Part shown: piece after piece, positions 53,304 through 62,351 of the stretch
Layout of the letters: each line of letters opens with the position of its first letter
Numbering within the stretch: the stretch's first letter is position 1
Program-made: the position numbers and the translations under genes
The notes under the pieces: model-generated
Databases searched by the model: none
Told to the model about the DNA's origin: nothing
Seen by the model: only the letters and a program-made list of their open reading frames with translations
Source of the DNA: Nesterenkonia populi
GTDB lineage: Bacteria > Actinomycetota > Actinomycetes > Actinomycetales > Micrococcaceae
DNA: 64,000 nt
Assembly: GCF_007994735.1 (NCBI RefSeq)
Contig: NZ_VOIL01000001.1
Coordinates: forward strand, 2,356,001-2,420,000
Reading direction: 5' to 3'

Positions 53304-54422
53304 TCAGCGGTGATAGAACGGCGGCTTGGTGACCTCGAAGTCCTGGGGCTTGCCACGAACGTCCACCTTCAGCGCCGTGGCCGGCTCCGTGTGGGCGACG
53401 TCGATGTAGGCGAGGGCGATCGCGTGGCCCAGGGTCGGACTCGGAGCGCCCGAGGTGACCTCGCCGATCACGTTCCTCGCGTCGTCGAGCACCGCGGACC
53501 CCGCACGGGCGGCACGCTTGCCGGCCGCCTTCAGGCCCACCAGCCGCTGACCCGTGGTCTTACCCAGACCAGCCTCGCGGGCCCGCTCCAGCGCCTCACG
53601 GCCCACAAAGGCCTCCGGCTTAGAATAGGAGACCACCGGCAGGCCGGCCTCCTGAGGCAGGCGGCCCTCGGACAGCTCGTGCCCGTACAGCGGCATTCCC
53701 GCCTCCAGGCGCAGCGAGTCCCTGGCGGAGAGCCCACAGGGCGCCAGCCCGAACTCCGAGCCCCGCTCCAGCAGCGCACGCCACAGCGCGCCCGCCTTGT
53801 CATACGGCAGGTACAGCTCGAACCCGTCCTCCCCGGTGTACCCGGTGCGGGCCAGCAGAATCTCGTCCCCACCGATGGTCACCGTGGTGTGGGCGTAGTA
53901 CTTCAGGCCCTCCACCAGGTAGGTCTCATCCAACCGGACCGCGGAGGAGATGATCTCCTCCGCCTTGGGGCCCTGCACGGCAATCAGGCTGATGCCCTCC
54001 GTCTCATCCCAGACCTCGACGTCGAACCCGGCCGCCCGCTCCTCCAGCTCAGCGACGACGCGCTCCCGGTTGGAAGCGTTGGGGATCAGGAGGTACTCGG
54101 CCTCCTCGATCCGGTAGACGATGAGGTCATCGATGACCCCGCCGGCGGGGGTCACCATGAGCGTGTACTTCGCCTTCCCGGAAACCACCTTGCCCAGGTC
54201 AGAGACCAGCGCAGTGTTCAGGAACGCTGCGGCGTCCGGCCCCACCACGCGCACCTCTCCCATGTGGGAGAGGTCGAAGAGCCCGGCAGCCTCGCGGACG
54301 GCCCGGTGCTCGGCGAGCTCGGAGGAGTACTTCAGCGGCATCTCCCATCCGCCGAACCCGGTGAAGGAGGCCCCGAGGGCCTCATGCTCGGCGGCCAGGG
54401 GGCTCTGCTTCAGCTCAGTCAT
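53304..54422 (-). CDS. gcvT: Glycine cleavage system T protein (aminomethyltransferase)
   Basis: A 372-residue folate-dependent enzyme. PLAAEHEALGASFTGFGGWEMPLKYSSELAEHRAVREAAGLFDLSHMGEVRV, TPAGGVIDDLIVYR, RTGYTGEDGFELYLP, GLSARDSLRLEAGMPLYGHEL and GEVTSGAPSPTLGHAIALAYI are typical. 27 bp downstream of gcvP. No gcvH lies between or beside them in the window. Confidence 0.97.
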   Translation of the reverse strand: MTELKQSPLAAEHEALGASFTGFGGWEMPLKYSSELAEHRAVREAAGLFDLSHMGEVRVVGPDAAAFLNTALVSDLGKVVSGKAKYTLMVTPAGGVIDDLIVYRIEEAEYLLIPNASNRERVVAELEERAAGFDVEVWDETEGISLIAVQGPKAEEIISSAVRLDETYLVEGLKYYAHTTVTIGGDEILLARTGYTGEDGFELYLPYDKAGALWRALLERGSEFGLAPCGLSARDSLRLEAGMPLYGHELSEGRLPQEAGLPVVSYSKPEAFVGREALERAREAGLGKTTGQRLVGLKAAGKRAARAGSAVLDDARNVIGEVTSGAPSPTLGHAIALAYIDVAHTEPATALKVDVRGKPQDFEVTKPPFYHR

Positions 54423-54449
54423 CTGACTCCTCAGTTCTGCCGTGCTCGT

Positions 54450-57356
54450 TCAGCCGGCGAATGCTTCGGGCGGCGGGCAGGCGCACACCAGGTTGCGGTC
54501 GCCGTGGGCGTTGTCGATGCGGCCCACCGGCGGGAAGTACTTGTCCTGACGCAGGTCCGCCACCGGGAACGCGGCCTCCTCACGGGTGTAGGCCCGCTCC
54601 CACTCATCAGCGACGACAACATCGGCGGGGTGAGGGGCATGCCGCAGCGGGGAGTCCTCCGCGGCGATCTCCTCGTCGATGACCGCCTGGATCTCGCCGC
54701 GGATGGTGATCATCGCCTCGATGAACCGGTTGATCTCCTCCAGGTCCTCGGACTCGGTGGGCTCCACCATCAGGGTCCCGGCCACCGGGAACGCGAGGGT
54801 GGGAGCGTGGAAGCCGTAGTCGATGAGCCGCTTGCAGACATCCTCTGCGGTGATGCCGGAGTCCTTGGTGAGCTGGCGCAGGTCCAGGATGCACTCGTGG
54901 GCCACCAGACCCTGGTCCCGGCCCTCGGGGGCTGCCCCGGTGTAGAGGGTCGGGTAGTGCTCGGCGAGCCGCGCGGCGATGTAGTTGGCGCTCAGCAGGG
55001 CGTGCTCGGTGGCGGAGGTGAGCCCGTCCGCGCCCATCAGGGCGATGTAGGCCCAGCTGATCGGCAGCACCCCGGCGGAGCCGTACGGAGAGGCGGTCAG
55101 CGGCGCACCGGTGCGCAGGGCGCCGGCGGCGTCGTACTCGTCGGTGCCCACCGTGGTGGTCGGCAGGAACCTCCGCAGGTGGTCCGCCACGGCAACGGGC
55201 CCGACGCCGGGGCCTCCGCCGCCATGCGGGATGCAGAAGGTCTTGTGGAGATTGAGGTGGCTGACATCGCCGCCGAAGGCGCCCGGCTTGGCCAGGCCCA
55301 CCAAGGCGTTGAGGTTGGCGCCGTCGATGTAGACCTGCCCGCCGGCGTCGTGCACCTTGGCGCAGACATCCCCCACCTCGGTCTCGAAGACCCCGTGCGT
55401 GGAGGGGTAGGTGATCATGATCCCGGCGATCCGGCCCTCATTCTCGGCGATCTTCGCGTCGAGGTCCTCCAGGTCGATGGTGCCGTCCTCGGCGGTGGCG
55501 ACCACGGCCACCTGGAGCCCGGCGAGGACCGCGGAGGCCGCGTTGGTGCCGTGCGCCGAGGCGGGGATCAGGCAGATGTCCCGGTCCTGGTCCCCGTTGG
55601 CCAGGTGGTACTGGCGGATGGCGTATAGCCCGGCGTACTCCCCCTGGGAGCCGGCGTTGGGCTGCACGGAGACCTCCGCGTAGCCGGTGATCTCGGCGAG
55701 CTTGGACTCCAGGTCAGCGATCAGCTCCCGCCAGCCCTCGGTCTGGTCCTGGGGCGCGTAGGGGTGGATGTTCGCGAACTCGGGCCAGCTGATCGGTGCC
55801 ATCTCTGCTGCGGCGTTGAGCTTCATAGTGCAGGAGCCCAGCGGGATCATGGTGCGGTCCAGGGCGAGGTCCCGGTCGGCCAGGCGGCGCAGATACCGCA
55901 TCATCTGGGTCTCGGTGCGCACAGTGTGGAAGATCGGGTGCGTCATGAACTCGCTGGTGCGGACCAGCTCGTCTCCGAAGGCGTAGTCGCCCTCGATCAC
56001 GACGTCGTCATACAGCTCCGCGGCCGCGCTCGGCTTGGCGACCAGGCCGATGCCGTAGGCCAGCAGGTAAAGGTCCCGGGTGGTGGTGGTCTCGTCCACG
56101 CTGATGCTCAGGGTGGTCTCCCCCGCCCGGCGGATGTTGATGCCGAGGTCGGCTGTGCGGGCCACCATCCGGTCTGCCTCAGCGGCGTCAGCGGTGCGGA
56201 ACTGGACGGTGTCGAAGAAGGATGTGCTGACCAGCTCCCGGCCGGAGGCGGTCAGCGACTCACCGACGGCCCGGGCCTGGAGGTGGATCCGCTCGGCGAT
56301 CTCCTTCAGCCCGTCCGGGCCGTGGTAGACCCCGTACATCCCCGCGGCCACGGCCAGCAGGGCCTGGGCGGTGCAGATGTTGGAGGTGGCCTTCTGCCGG
56401 CGGATGTGCTGCTCGCGGGTCTGCAGGGCCAGCCGGTAGGCGGGCCGGTCCTCCGCGTCCACGGAGACGCCCACGAGGCGTCCGGGCAGCTGCCGCTGCA
56501 GGCCCTCCTTCACGGCGATGAACGCGGCGTGCGGGCCGCCGAAGAACAGGGGCACTCCGAGGCGCTGGGCGGAGCCGACGGCGATGTCGGCGCCCTGCTC
56601 CCCGGGAGGGGTGATGAGGGTGCAGGCCAGCAGGTCCGCAGCGACGGTGACCAGCGCCCCGCGCTCCTTGGCCTCGGCGATGAGCTCGGAGTGATCGCAG
56701 ACGCGCCCCGAGGAGGCGGGCTGCTGCAGCACCAGCCCGCAGATGTCGCCCTCGGGCAGCCCGTCTGCGGCGAGGTCGGCGAATTTCAGCTCGATTCCCA
56801 CAGCCTCGGCGCGGCCGGCGATGACGGCGCGGGTCTGCGGGAAGATATCGGCGTCGACCACCACGGGGGCGTCCGTGCGCTTCTTGTTGCCCCTGCGCAT
56901 CAGCAGGATCGCCTCAGCGACGGCGGAGGCCTCGTCCAGCAGGGACGCGTTGGCGATGTCCAGGCCCGTGAGGTCCGAGACCATCGTCTGGAAGTTCAGC
57001 AGCGCCTCCAGACGGCCCTGGCTGATCTCCGGCTGGTAGGGGGTGTAGGCGGTGTACCAGGCCGGGTTCTCCAGGACGCTGCGCATGATGACCGCCGGGG
57101 TGCGGGTGCCGTAGAAGCCCTGGCCGATCATGGTGGTCTTCACCTGGTTCTTCGCGGCGTAGGCGCGCAGCTGGGCGAGGACCTGGTGCTCATGCCGGGC
57201 GGGCGGGAGGCTCAGGGCCTCCTCCTGCCGGATGTTTGCGGGGACCGCGGCGTCCACCAGCTCCTCCAGCGACTCGCAGCCGATGGTCTCGAGCATGGTC
57301 TTCTCGCCGTCGTGGGCGATGTGTCGTTCAGGAAATCCGGTCAGACGGGGGGCCAT
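54450..57356 (-). CDS. gcvP: Glycine dehydrogenase (decarboxylating), P protein
   Basis: A 968-residue PLP enzyme, single-chain form. [104 protein letters not shown], and the PLP Lys in [24 protein letters not shown]. It releases CO2 from glycine and passes aminomethyl to lipoyl-GcvH. Its upstream gap to the DUF368 gene is only 81 bp, and I see no glycine riboswitch there. Confidence 0.97.
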   Translation of the reverse strand: MAPRLTGFPERHIAHDGEKTMLETIGCESLEELVDAAVPANIRQEEALSLPPARHEHQVLAQLRAYAAKNQVKTTMIGQGFYGTRTPAVIMRSVLENPAWYTAYTPYQPEISQGRLEALLNFQTMVSDLTGLDIANASLLDEASAVAEAILLMRRGNKKRTDAPVVVDADIFPQTRAVIAGRAEAVGIELKFADLAADGLPEGDICGLVLQQPASSGRVCDHSELIAEAKERGALVTVAADLLACTLITPPGEQGADIAVGSAQRLGVPLFFGGPHAAFIAVKEGLQRQLPGRLVGVSVDAEDRPAYRLALQTREQHIRRQKATSNICTAQALLAVAAGMYGVYHGPDGLKEIAERIHLQARAVGESLTASGRELVSTSFFDTVQFRTADAAEADRMVARTADLGINIRRAGETTLSISVDETTTTRDLYLLAYGIGLVAKPSAAAELYDDVVIEGDYAFGDELVRTSEFMTHPIFHTVRTETQMMRYLRRLADRDLALDRTMIPLGSCTMKLNAAAEMAPISWPEFANIHPYAPQDQTEGWRELIADLESKLAEITGYAEVSVQPNAGSQGEYAGLYAIRQYHLANGDQDRDICLIPASAHGTNAASAVLAGLQVAVVATAEDGTIDLEDLDAKIAENEGRIAGIMITYPSTHGVFETEVGDVCAKVHDAGGQVYIDGANLNALVGLAKPGAFGGDVSHLNLHKTFCIPHGGGGPGVGPVAVADHLRRFLPTTTVGTDEYDAAGALRTGAPLTASPYGSAGVLPISWAYIALMGADGLTSATEHALLSANYIAARLAEHYPTLYTGAAPEGRDQGLVAHECILDLRQLTKDSGITAEDVCKRLIDYGFHAPTLAFPVAGTLMVEPTESEDLEEINRFIEAMITIRGEIQAVIDEEIAAEDSPLRHAPHPADVVVADEWERAYTREEAAFPVADLRQDKYFPPVGRIDNAHGDRNLVCACPPPEAFAG

Positions 57357-57437
57357 TTGACTGATTCTGCCACGTTCACGACGTCTTCACCGGGCGGCAG
57401 GGCGCAGTCTCGCTCTCACATTGACCTTCGTGCGCGG

Positions 57438-58388
57438 TCAATCCGCACTGAATTCCCGCTCCGGCTTCTTCGCCAGCCGGGCGTCGATGATGACCAGGAG
57501 GACCACGACGGCGAACCCGGCGGCGCCCAGCCCCAGGGCTGCGGGGAGGTTCTCGGCGGGGACGAGGAGGTCGCGGCCGTCGGTCTGCCAGGGCCAGAGG
57601 GTCCGCAGCGCTCCGAGCATGACGCCGGCGAGAACGGCCATCGTGATGGTGTGGTGGTTCTCCAGCAGCCATTTCAAGCCTTTGACGATGCTGACCACGC
57701 CCAGAAGCATGCCGAGGGCAAAGATGCCGAGGTAGCCGAGGTCGAAGTCGCGGGCTGCGGCCATCGTGGGCTCGTAGAGCCCGAAGGTCAGCAGCAGGAA
57801 TGATCCGGAGAGCCCGGGCAGCAGCAGCGCAGAGACAGCGACGGCGGCCGCGGGCAGGATCACCCACCAGGCAGGCTCCGTGACGGTGGGCGGCAGGGAG
57901 ACGAGGAACCAGGTGAGGGCTGCCGCGGCGAGCCCGGCGATCCAGTGCTTGGGCGCGAGCTTTCCGGCCATCCGCAGAGGCACTGCCAGGGAGGCGAGCA
58001 CCATGCCGAAGAACGCGGCCCGAGTCAGCTCGGGGTGGTTCTCGATGGCGGGGCTGAGCAGTTGGACTGCGGAGAACAGGCCGATCGGCATGCCGATGAG
58101 GACCGGGACGATGATCTGCCAGTCGACCTCCTGCAGGTGGGTCCTGGCCGCTGCGCCGCGCGTGGCGGCGTCGTCGCCGGCAGTGGGCCCAGTGATGAGG
58201 CTGCGAGCCGCGGAGACGAGCGCGGAGGCGGAGCGGATGAGCTGGTGGTAGATCCCGACCACCAGGGCCACGGTCCCGCCGGAGACCCCGGGGACGGTTT
58301 CGACGACGCCGATGAGAGCGCCGCGGATCATGTTGCCGGGAAGGGAGGTGCGCCGCTCAGCAGCCGGCGCCGAAGATGCTTCGTTCAC
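57438..58388 (-). CDS. DUF368 membrane protein (undecaprenyl-phosphate translocase, PopT-type)
   Basis: A 316-residue protein with 8-10 spans. Family marks: MIRGALIGVVETVPGVSGGTVALVVGIYHQLI, LPGLSGSFLLLTFGLYEPTMAA, GMLLGVVSIVKGLKWLLENHHTITMAVLAGVMLGALRTLWPW. DUF368 proteins (PopT) have been shown to return undecaprenyl phosphate across the cytoplasmic membrane for cell-wall synthesis. It lies between gcvP and the pyridine cluster and is probably unrelated to either. Confidence 0.88.
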   Translation of the reverse strand: MNEASSAPAAERRTSLPGNMIRGALIGVVETVPGVSGGTVALVVGIYHQLIRSASALVSAARSLITGPTAGDDAATRGAAARTHLQEVDWQIIVPVLIGMPIGLFSAVQLLSPAIENHPELTRAAFFGMVLASLAVPLRMAGKLAPKHWIAGLAAAALTWFLVSLPPTVTEPAWWVILPAAAVAVSALLLPGLSGSFLLLTFGLYEPTMAAARDFDLGYLGIFALGMLLGVVSIVKGLKWLLENHHTITMAVLAGVMLGALRTLWPWQTDGRDLLVPAENLPAALGLGAAGFAVVVLLVIIDARLAKKPEREFSAD

Positions 58389-58441
58389 AGGCCACCAGCG
58401 TACGCGGCCCCGGAGCGGAGAAGTACGAGAGCACGAACCTG

Positions 58442-59041
58442 TCAGTGTGAGCTGAGCCGCTCCGCGTCCTCGGGGGTGTCGATGTCCCAGTCCTCCGCCA
58501 TTCCGTCCAGGGAGACGAGTCGGGTGCGATGCTGGTTCTGCCTGAGGTGCCTGCGGGCGCCCTCATCCCCGACGGCGAGCGCCGCGGCCGCCTGCGCATC
58601 GCCCAGCTCCATGAGAACGGGGTGGGTGGGACGGCCGTGGAGGCTGCCTCGGGTGATCTGTCCGGGCTGGTGGGCCTTGAGCACCGCGTGGAGCGCCTTC
58701 GTCCCGATCGCAGGCTGATCCACGAGCGTGAGCACCGCTTGGTCAGCGCCGAGTCTCACAGCCTGTTCGACGCCGGCGCGGAAGGAGTCGGCCATCTGGC
58801 CTGCCGGAAGCTCAACGATGCGGGTCTGCCGCACCAGACCCGGCTCCTCGGCATCGAGGGCGGCCCTGACCTCATCGGACCGGTGCCCGAGCAGCAGCAC
58901 AGGCTCCGTGCCAGCCTCGACGGCCGCCTGCAGCGCAAGGCCGGCAAGGGTTCGCCCGTGCCGGCGCAGCAGCGGTTTGGACACCCCGCCGATCCGTCTG
59001 CCCTGCCCGGCGGCGAGGATCACGGCAGCCGTACGAGTCAC
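58442..59041 (-). CDS. MocA-like molybdenum cofactor cytidylyltransferase
   Basis: A 199-residue nucleotidyltransferase. VILAAGQGRRIGGVSKPLLRRHGRTLAGLALQA is the NTP-transferase signature, then LTLVDQPAIG (metal-binding Asp region) and HPVLMELGDAQA. In this family, CTP-using MocA completes the cofactor of xanthine-dehydrogenase-type molybdenum hydroxylases, such as nicotinate and nicotine dehydrogenases. Its ATG overlaps the preceding hydrolase stop by 4 bp. Linkage to NicX-like and amidase genes supports a role in a pyridine pathway; no molybdenum hydroxylase is within the window. Confidence 0.8.
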   Translation of the reverse strand: MTRTAAVILAAGQGRRIGGVSKPLLRRHGRTLAGLALQAAVEAGTEPVLLLGHRSDEVRAALDAEEPGLVRQTRIVELPAGQMADSFRAGVEQAVRLGADQAVLTLVDQPAIGTKALHAVLKAHQPGQITRGSLHGRPTHPVLMELGDAQAAAALAVGDEGARRHLRQNQHRTRLVSLDGMAEDWDIDTPEDAERLSSH

Positions 59042-59805
59042 ACTGCGAGCCTAGCGGGCGTCGATGCAGGGTGGAGGGACCGTGCGAAGTCGAGAAGGTG
59101 CTCCACCAGAAGCCGGGGCGCGGCGAGCATCGGCAGGTGGCCGGTGGGGAGGGAGGCTGTCTCTGCTCCGGGAGCCGCTTGCTGCATCCGCCGCTGAGCG
59201 TGCAGCGGTATGCACCGGTCGTGCGTGGTCTCCACGTAGAGCCGCGGCACACTTTCGAACCGGGTGAGGGTCCAGTCGGCGATGCCGAGCCGCACCGCTT
59301 CGGACTGCGGCCCCATCTGCAGAATGGCAGGGCAGGCGTCCTCCGGCCGGACATCGTGCAGGAGCATCTCCCACGCGGCGTCGCTGGTGAGCTCGCTGGC
59401 CCGGTGGTCGTGCGCTGCTGCGAGGCATCCCGCTCCGCCGAAGGTGGGGTCGTAGCCGGTGATTCGTCCGAGCCTGGCGTAGCTGATGCGGGCCGGGAGC
59501 ATCAGTCCCGCGACGTAGGCCGTGCCGCGCACCAGGTGCGGGGCCCTCTCCCCCACTGCTGCGGCGATGGGGCCGGCGCTGCCGTGGGCCACCAGCAGCG
59601 ACGGGCCGGGCAGCCGTTCGAGGAACCGCAGCACATGGTCGACGGCGTCGCTCAGCTCGGCGCCCATGTCAGCCCGCGGTCCTGTGCCTGGCAGAGCCAA
59701 CGCGTGGGGACGGTGCCCAGCCTGTCGCAGACGTGCGGCTGTGGGCCCCCACACCCAGGCGCCGGTCCATGCCCCGTGCAGGAGGACTGCGTCCTGGCCG
59801 CTCAC
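59038..59805 (-). CDS. Alpha/beta-hydrolase, second of a pair
   Basis: A 255-residue protein of the EstC/hydroxynitrile-lyase-like branch: VLLHGAWTGAWVWGPTAARLRQAGHRPHALALPGTG, then LLVAHGSAGPIAAAV where the usual nucleophile motif is GHSxGG, and THDRCIPLHAQRRMQQAAPGAE with TGHLPMLAAPRLL at the end (Asp, His). At the normal Ser position there is Gly, with Ser one residue later. It overlaps both neighbours by 4 bp. A deformylase role like NicD is possible by context. Confidence 0.8.
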   Translation of the reverse strand: MSGQDAVLLHGAWTGAWVWGPTAARLRQAGHRPHALALPGTGPRADMGAELSDAVDHVLRFLERLPGPSLLVAHGSAGPIAAAVGERAPHLVRGTAYVAGLMLPARISYARLGRITGYDPTFGGAGCLAAAHDHRASELTSDAAWEMLLHDVRPEDACPAILQMGPQSEAVRLGIADWTLTRFESVPRLYVETTHDRCIPLHAQRRMQQAAPGAETASLPTGHLPMLAAPRLLVEHLLDFARSLHPASTPARLAV

Positions 59806-60593
59806 GAGAGCTGCTCCATGTGCAGCGCTGAGGCTTCGGCCGCTGGCGCAGATGGTGACGAAGCGCAGCGGGCGGCGAAGCTGCCTGCTGCCTCGGCCAG
59901 CTCCTCCGGCATGGAGAGCATGGGGCAGTGGTCGGCGTCGAGGCTCACCGCCTCGGCCCCAGGAATGAGCTGCTGCATGCGGCGCTGTGCGGCGAGAGGG
60001 ATGGCACGGTCTCCGAGCGTCTCCACAAAGAGGCGGGGCAGCTTCCCGAACCGGTAGGCGGTCCAGGCCGGCTTGATGTCACGGAGGGCCTCGCTCTGGG
60101 GCCGCAGCAGCTGGGCGGCGCGCTGGGCATCGGCGGGCTCGGCGCGGTGGAACAGCAGGGAGGGAGCAGCATCGGCGGGGAGCATGCTGGAGCGGCGTCC
60201 GTCGAAGAAGGTGAGGTGGCCCCAGAAGCTGTTGGACCCGAAGAGCTGGAGGTCCCTGCGGATGTCTGCGAACGAGTAGCCGTGCGGGAGCATGATGCCG
60301 CCGATGAAGACGACGCCGGCGGTCTGCTCGGCGAGCCGCTCCGCCAGCTCAGTCGCTACAATTCCGCCTTCGCCGTGGCCGACGAAGATGTAGGGGCCTT
60401 CAGTCTCACCGAGCTTTTCCTCCATCCGCGCGGTGAGCCGGTTCAGGCTGCCGGGGAAGGGCTCTTCCTCCCCCACTCCGGGGACGCTGAGCGCGTGGAC
60501 CCGGTGTCCCTGCCGGGTCAGGTGTGGCGCAAACTTCTGCCAGAGCCACGGGCCGGTCCACGCTCCGTGGATCAGCACGACGTCATATTCCAT
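59802..60593 (-). CDS. Alpha/beta-hydrolase, first of a pair
   Basis: A 263-residue paralogue of the next gene: VVLIHGAWTGPWLWQKFAPHLTRQGHRVHALSVPGVGEEEP, IFVGHGEGGIVATELAERL, and a C-terminal LGDRAIPLAAQRRMQQLIPGAEAVSLDADHCPMLSMPEELAE. In the nucleophile turn GHSxGG has become GHGEGG, so a catalytic Ser is not seen; Asp and His positions are present. It starts the transcript hydrolase, hydrolase, mocA. A likely LacI-type site lies about 50 bp upstream. Candidate for N-formylmaleamate handling or a non-hydrolytic role. Confidence 0.8.
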   Translation of the reverse strand: MEYDVVLIHGAWTGPWLWQKFAPHLTRQGHRVHALSVPGVGEEEPFPGSLNRLTARMEEKLGETEGPYIFVGHGEGGIVATELAERLAEQTAGVVFIGGIMLPHGYSFADIRRDLQLFGSNSFWGHLTFFDGRRSSMLPADAAPSLLFHRAEPADAQRAAQLLRPQSEALRDIKPAWTAYRFGKLPRLFVETLGDRAIPLAAQRRMQQLIPGAEAVSLDADHCPMLSMPEELAEAAGSFAARCASSPSAPAAEASALHMEQLS

Positions 60594-60639
60594 CTCCGGA
60601 CCTTCCCTTGGTGCTCCCGCACCCTGGGAGCAAATGTTT

Positions 60640-60655
60640 CAGCAAACGCTTGCAT
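60640..60655. promoter_or_regulatory. Candidate LacI-type operator before the hydrolase-mocA operon
   Basis: Contains GCAAACGCTTGC (60642-60653), an inverted repeat with one mismatched pair, in a locally A/T-rich stretch 48 bp upstream of the first hydrolase. It resembles TGCAAACGTTTGCA-type LacI sites and may share the regulator encoded at 63460. Confidence 0.45.
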
Positions 60656-60770
60656 TTGAGAATAGGAGGAGCGGAATCAGGGGGTCAATGGAATCCCGAA
60701 GCTTTTACACGGCGTTCACCCAACGGCATCAGACCGGGACTGATTCTCAACAGCTGATGCGGGGAGAGCA

Positions 60771-60832
60771 GGGAGAAGGGCCCCATACCGCTCGCACCCG
60801 CGTCTGTGCTCCTGGTATGGGGCCCGGCTTCT
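60771..60832 (-). terminator. Long hairpin after the amidase gene
   Basis: GGGCCCCATACC (60778-60789) and GGTATGGGGCCC (60814-60825) pair perfectly with a 24-nt loop. A further GGAGAAG/CTTCTCC pair outside lengthens the stem with a 2-nt bulge. It begins 11 bp after the amidase stop. No T run. Confidence 0.55.
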
Positions 60833-60842
60833 CCTCTGCCGC

Positions 60843-62351
60843 TCAGCCGAAGGGGCGAGCGGGGTGCCACGGCCCGTGCTGCTCGAACTCCGCGGCAAGG
60901 CCGAGCAGGGTGGCCTCGTCTCCCAGCCGCGCGACGAGCTGCATGCCGATCGGGATCCCCTCTTCTGTCTGGCCGAGCGGGAGACTGATGGCCGGCAGCC
61001 CGCTGGTGTTGAAGAAGTTGGTCATGGGACGCATCTCGGCCAGCCTGCGGTCCATGGATGCGTCGAGGGCGGCGGCGTCCTTCAGATCGCTCTCTTCGCC
61101 CGCCAATGCGGGGAGAGCTCCGAGGGTGGGGAGCAGAAGAACGTCCCACCCGTCCTCGAACCAGGATTGGACGCGGCCGGACCATTCGTTCAGCCAGTAT
61201 TTCTCGGCGAGATAGTCGGCGGCGCTGGTGCTGCGTGCACGGTGCCGGTGCGCGGTGTTGCGCGGAGCGATCTCACGGGCGTGCAGCTCCCGTCCCAGGC
61301 GGGCCTCCACTCGTTGGGCCAGCAGTTCAAGGTCCACGGAGATCATGAGTCTGACCCGCTCGTTGAAGGCAGCTGCCTCAGTGAGGGCTACAGGGAAGGA
61401 GTCGACAACGTCGTGCCCCCGGCCAGCGAGCGCGGCGACAGTCTCGCGCAGCACGCGGAGCACTTCGGGATGCCATGGCTCGCCGTACGGGTCGGAGCTC
61501 ATCACCCCGATGCAGAGGTTCTCAGGCGCGGCGGGCGGCTCTGCGGGCAGCTCGCCCGGCGCCAGGTAGCGGTCGCCGGGGAAACGGCGCGACATGTTCG
61601 CCGTCACGGCCGCCGAGTCGCCGACCGTACGTGTGAGCACACCTTCCACAGTGGCCCCGCCCCAGGACTCCCCTCCCCCCGCGGGGCCGAGGGAGATGCG
61701 TCCGCGGGACGGTTTGAGGCCGACGACGCCGCAGCAGCTGGCGGGAACACGGATGGAGCCTCCGCCGTCGGTGGCGTGTGCGACGGCGACCATGCCGGAT
61801 GCGACGGCTGCTGCTGATCCCCCGCTGGACCCGCCCGAGACCCTCTCGGGCAGAAAGGGACTGCGGGTGATGCCGGTAGCTGCCGATTCGGTGAGCAGAT
61901 GCGTGGCGAACTCAGGGGTGGTGGTGCGTCCGAGCACAATGAAGCCCTGGGCCGCAAGAGCAGCGTGGACGTTGGAGCCGGAGTCCCAGTCTGAGGCGGC
62001 ATCGGCTAGGGCCGTGGTGCCGTACCGGGTCTCTTGGCCGGCGGCCTGGGCACGGTGGTCTTTGAGGAGGATCGGGACCCCGGCGAAGGGGGCGGCGTCG
62101 GGCGCGGCGGGGTCGGCGGCGTCGGCTTCTGCGAGGGCCTGCTCGGAGCGCAGCCAGCTGATGGCCCAGCATCTGGGGTCCATCTCGTCGATGCGGGCCA
62201 GCGCGGCGGAGACAAGCTCCACGGGGGTGACAGCGCCTGCTTTCAGCGCCGCGGCCTGGGCGCGGGCGTCCTGGGCGAGCAGGCCACGGGCGGTCCCGGC
62301 CGGCGACGACGCAGCGCCGCCGGCCGGGACCTGTGCGTGAGTGCTGGTCAC
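60843..62351 (-). CDS. Amidase-signature-family hydrolase
   Basis: A 502-residue amidase. Catalytic Lys in FAGVPILLKDH, cis-Ser in RVSGGSSGGSAAAVASGM, nucleophile Ser in TDGGGSIRVPASCCGVVGLKPSRGRIS. GTG 62351 overlaps the stop of the NicX-like gene by 4 bp (GTGA). In the pyridine context it could hydrolyse a carboxamide substrate (as PicA does picolinamide) or maleamate downstream of ring cleavage. The classic maleamate amidase NicF is of a different family, so the step is uncertain. Confidence 0.88.
   Translation of the reverse strand: MTSTHAQVPAGGAASSPAGTARGLLAQDARAQAAALKAGAVTPVELVSAALARIDEMDPRCWAISWLRSEQALAEADAADPAAPDAAPFAGVPILLKDHRAQAAGQETRYGTTALADAASDWDSGSNVHAALAAQGFIVLGRTTTPEFATHLLTESAATGITRSPFLPERVSGGSSGGSAAAVASGMVAVAHATDGGGSIRVPASCCGVVGLKPSRGRISLGPAGGGESWGGATVEGVLTRTVGDSAAVTANMSRRFPGDRYLAPGELPAEPPAAPENLCIGVMSSDPYGEPWHPEVLRVLRETVAALAGRGHDVVDSFPVALTEAAAFNERVRLMISVDLELLAQRVEARLGRELHAREIAPRNTAHRHRARSTSAADYLAEKYWLNEWSGRVQSWFEDGWDVLLLPTLGALPALAGEESDLKDAAALDASMDRRLAEMRPMTNFFNTSGLPAISLPLGQTEEGIPIGMQLVARLGDEATLLGLAAEFEQHGPWHPARPFG

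Noticed and set aside
57357..57437. Glycine riboswitch before gcvP
   Set aside because: The gap is short and lacks the conserved aptamer core; only a possible promoter is visible.
53280..57803. Two very long plus-strand open frames opposite gcvT, gcvP and the DUF368 gene
   Set aside because: High-GC shadow frames: low-complexity His/Gly/Arg-rich translations, no ribosome-binding sites, and clear genes on the other strand.
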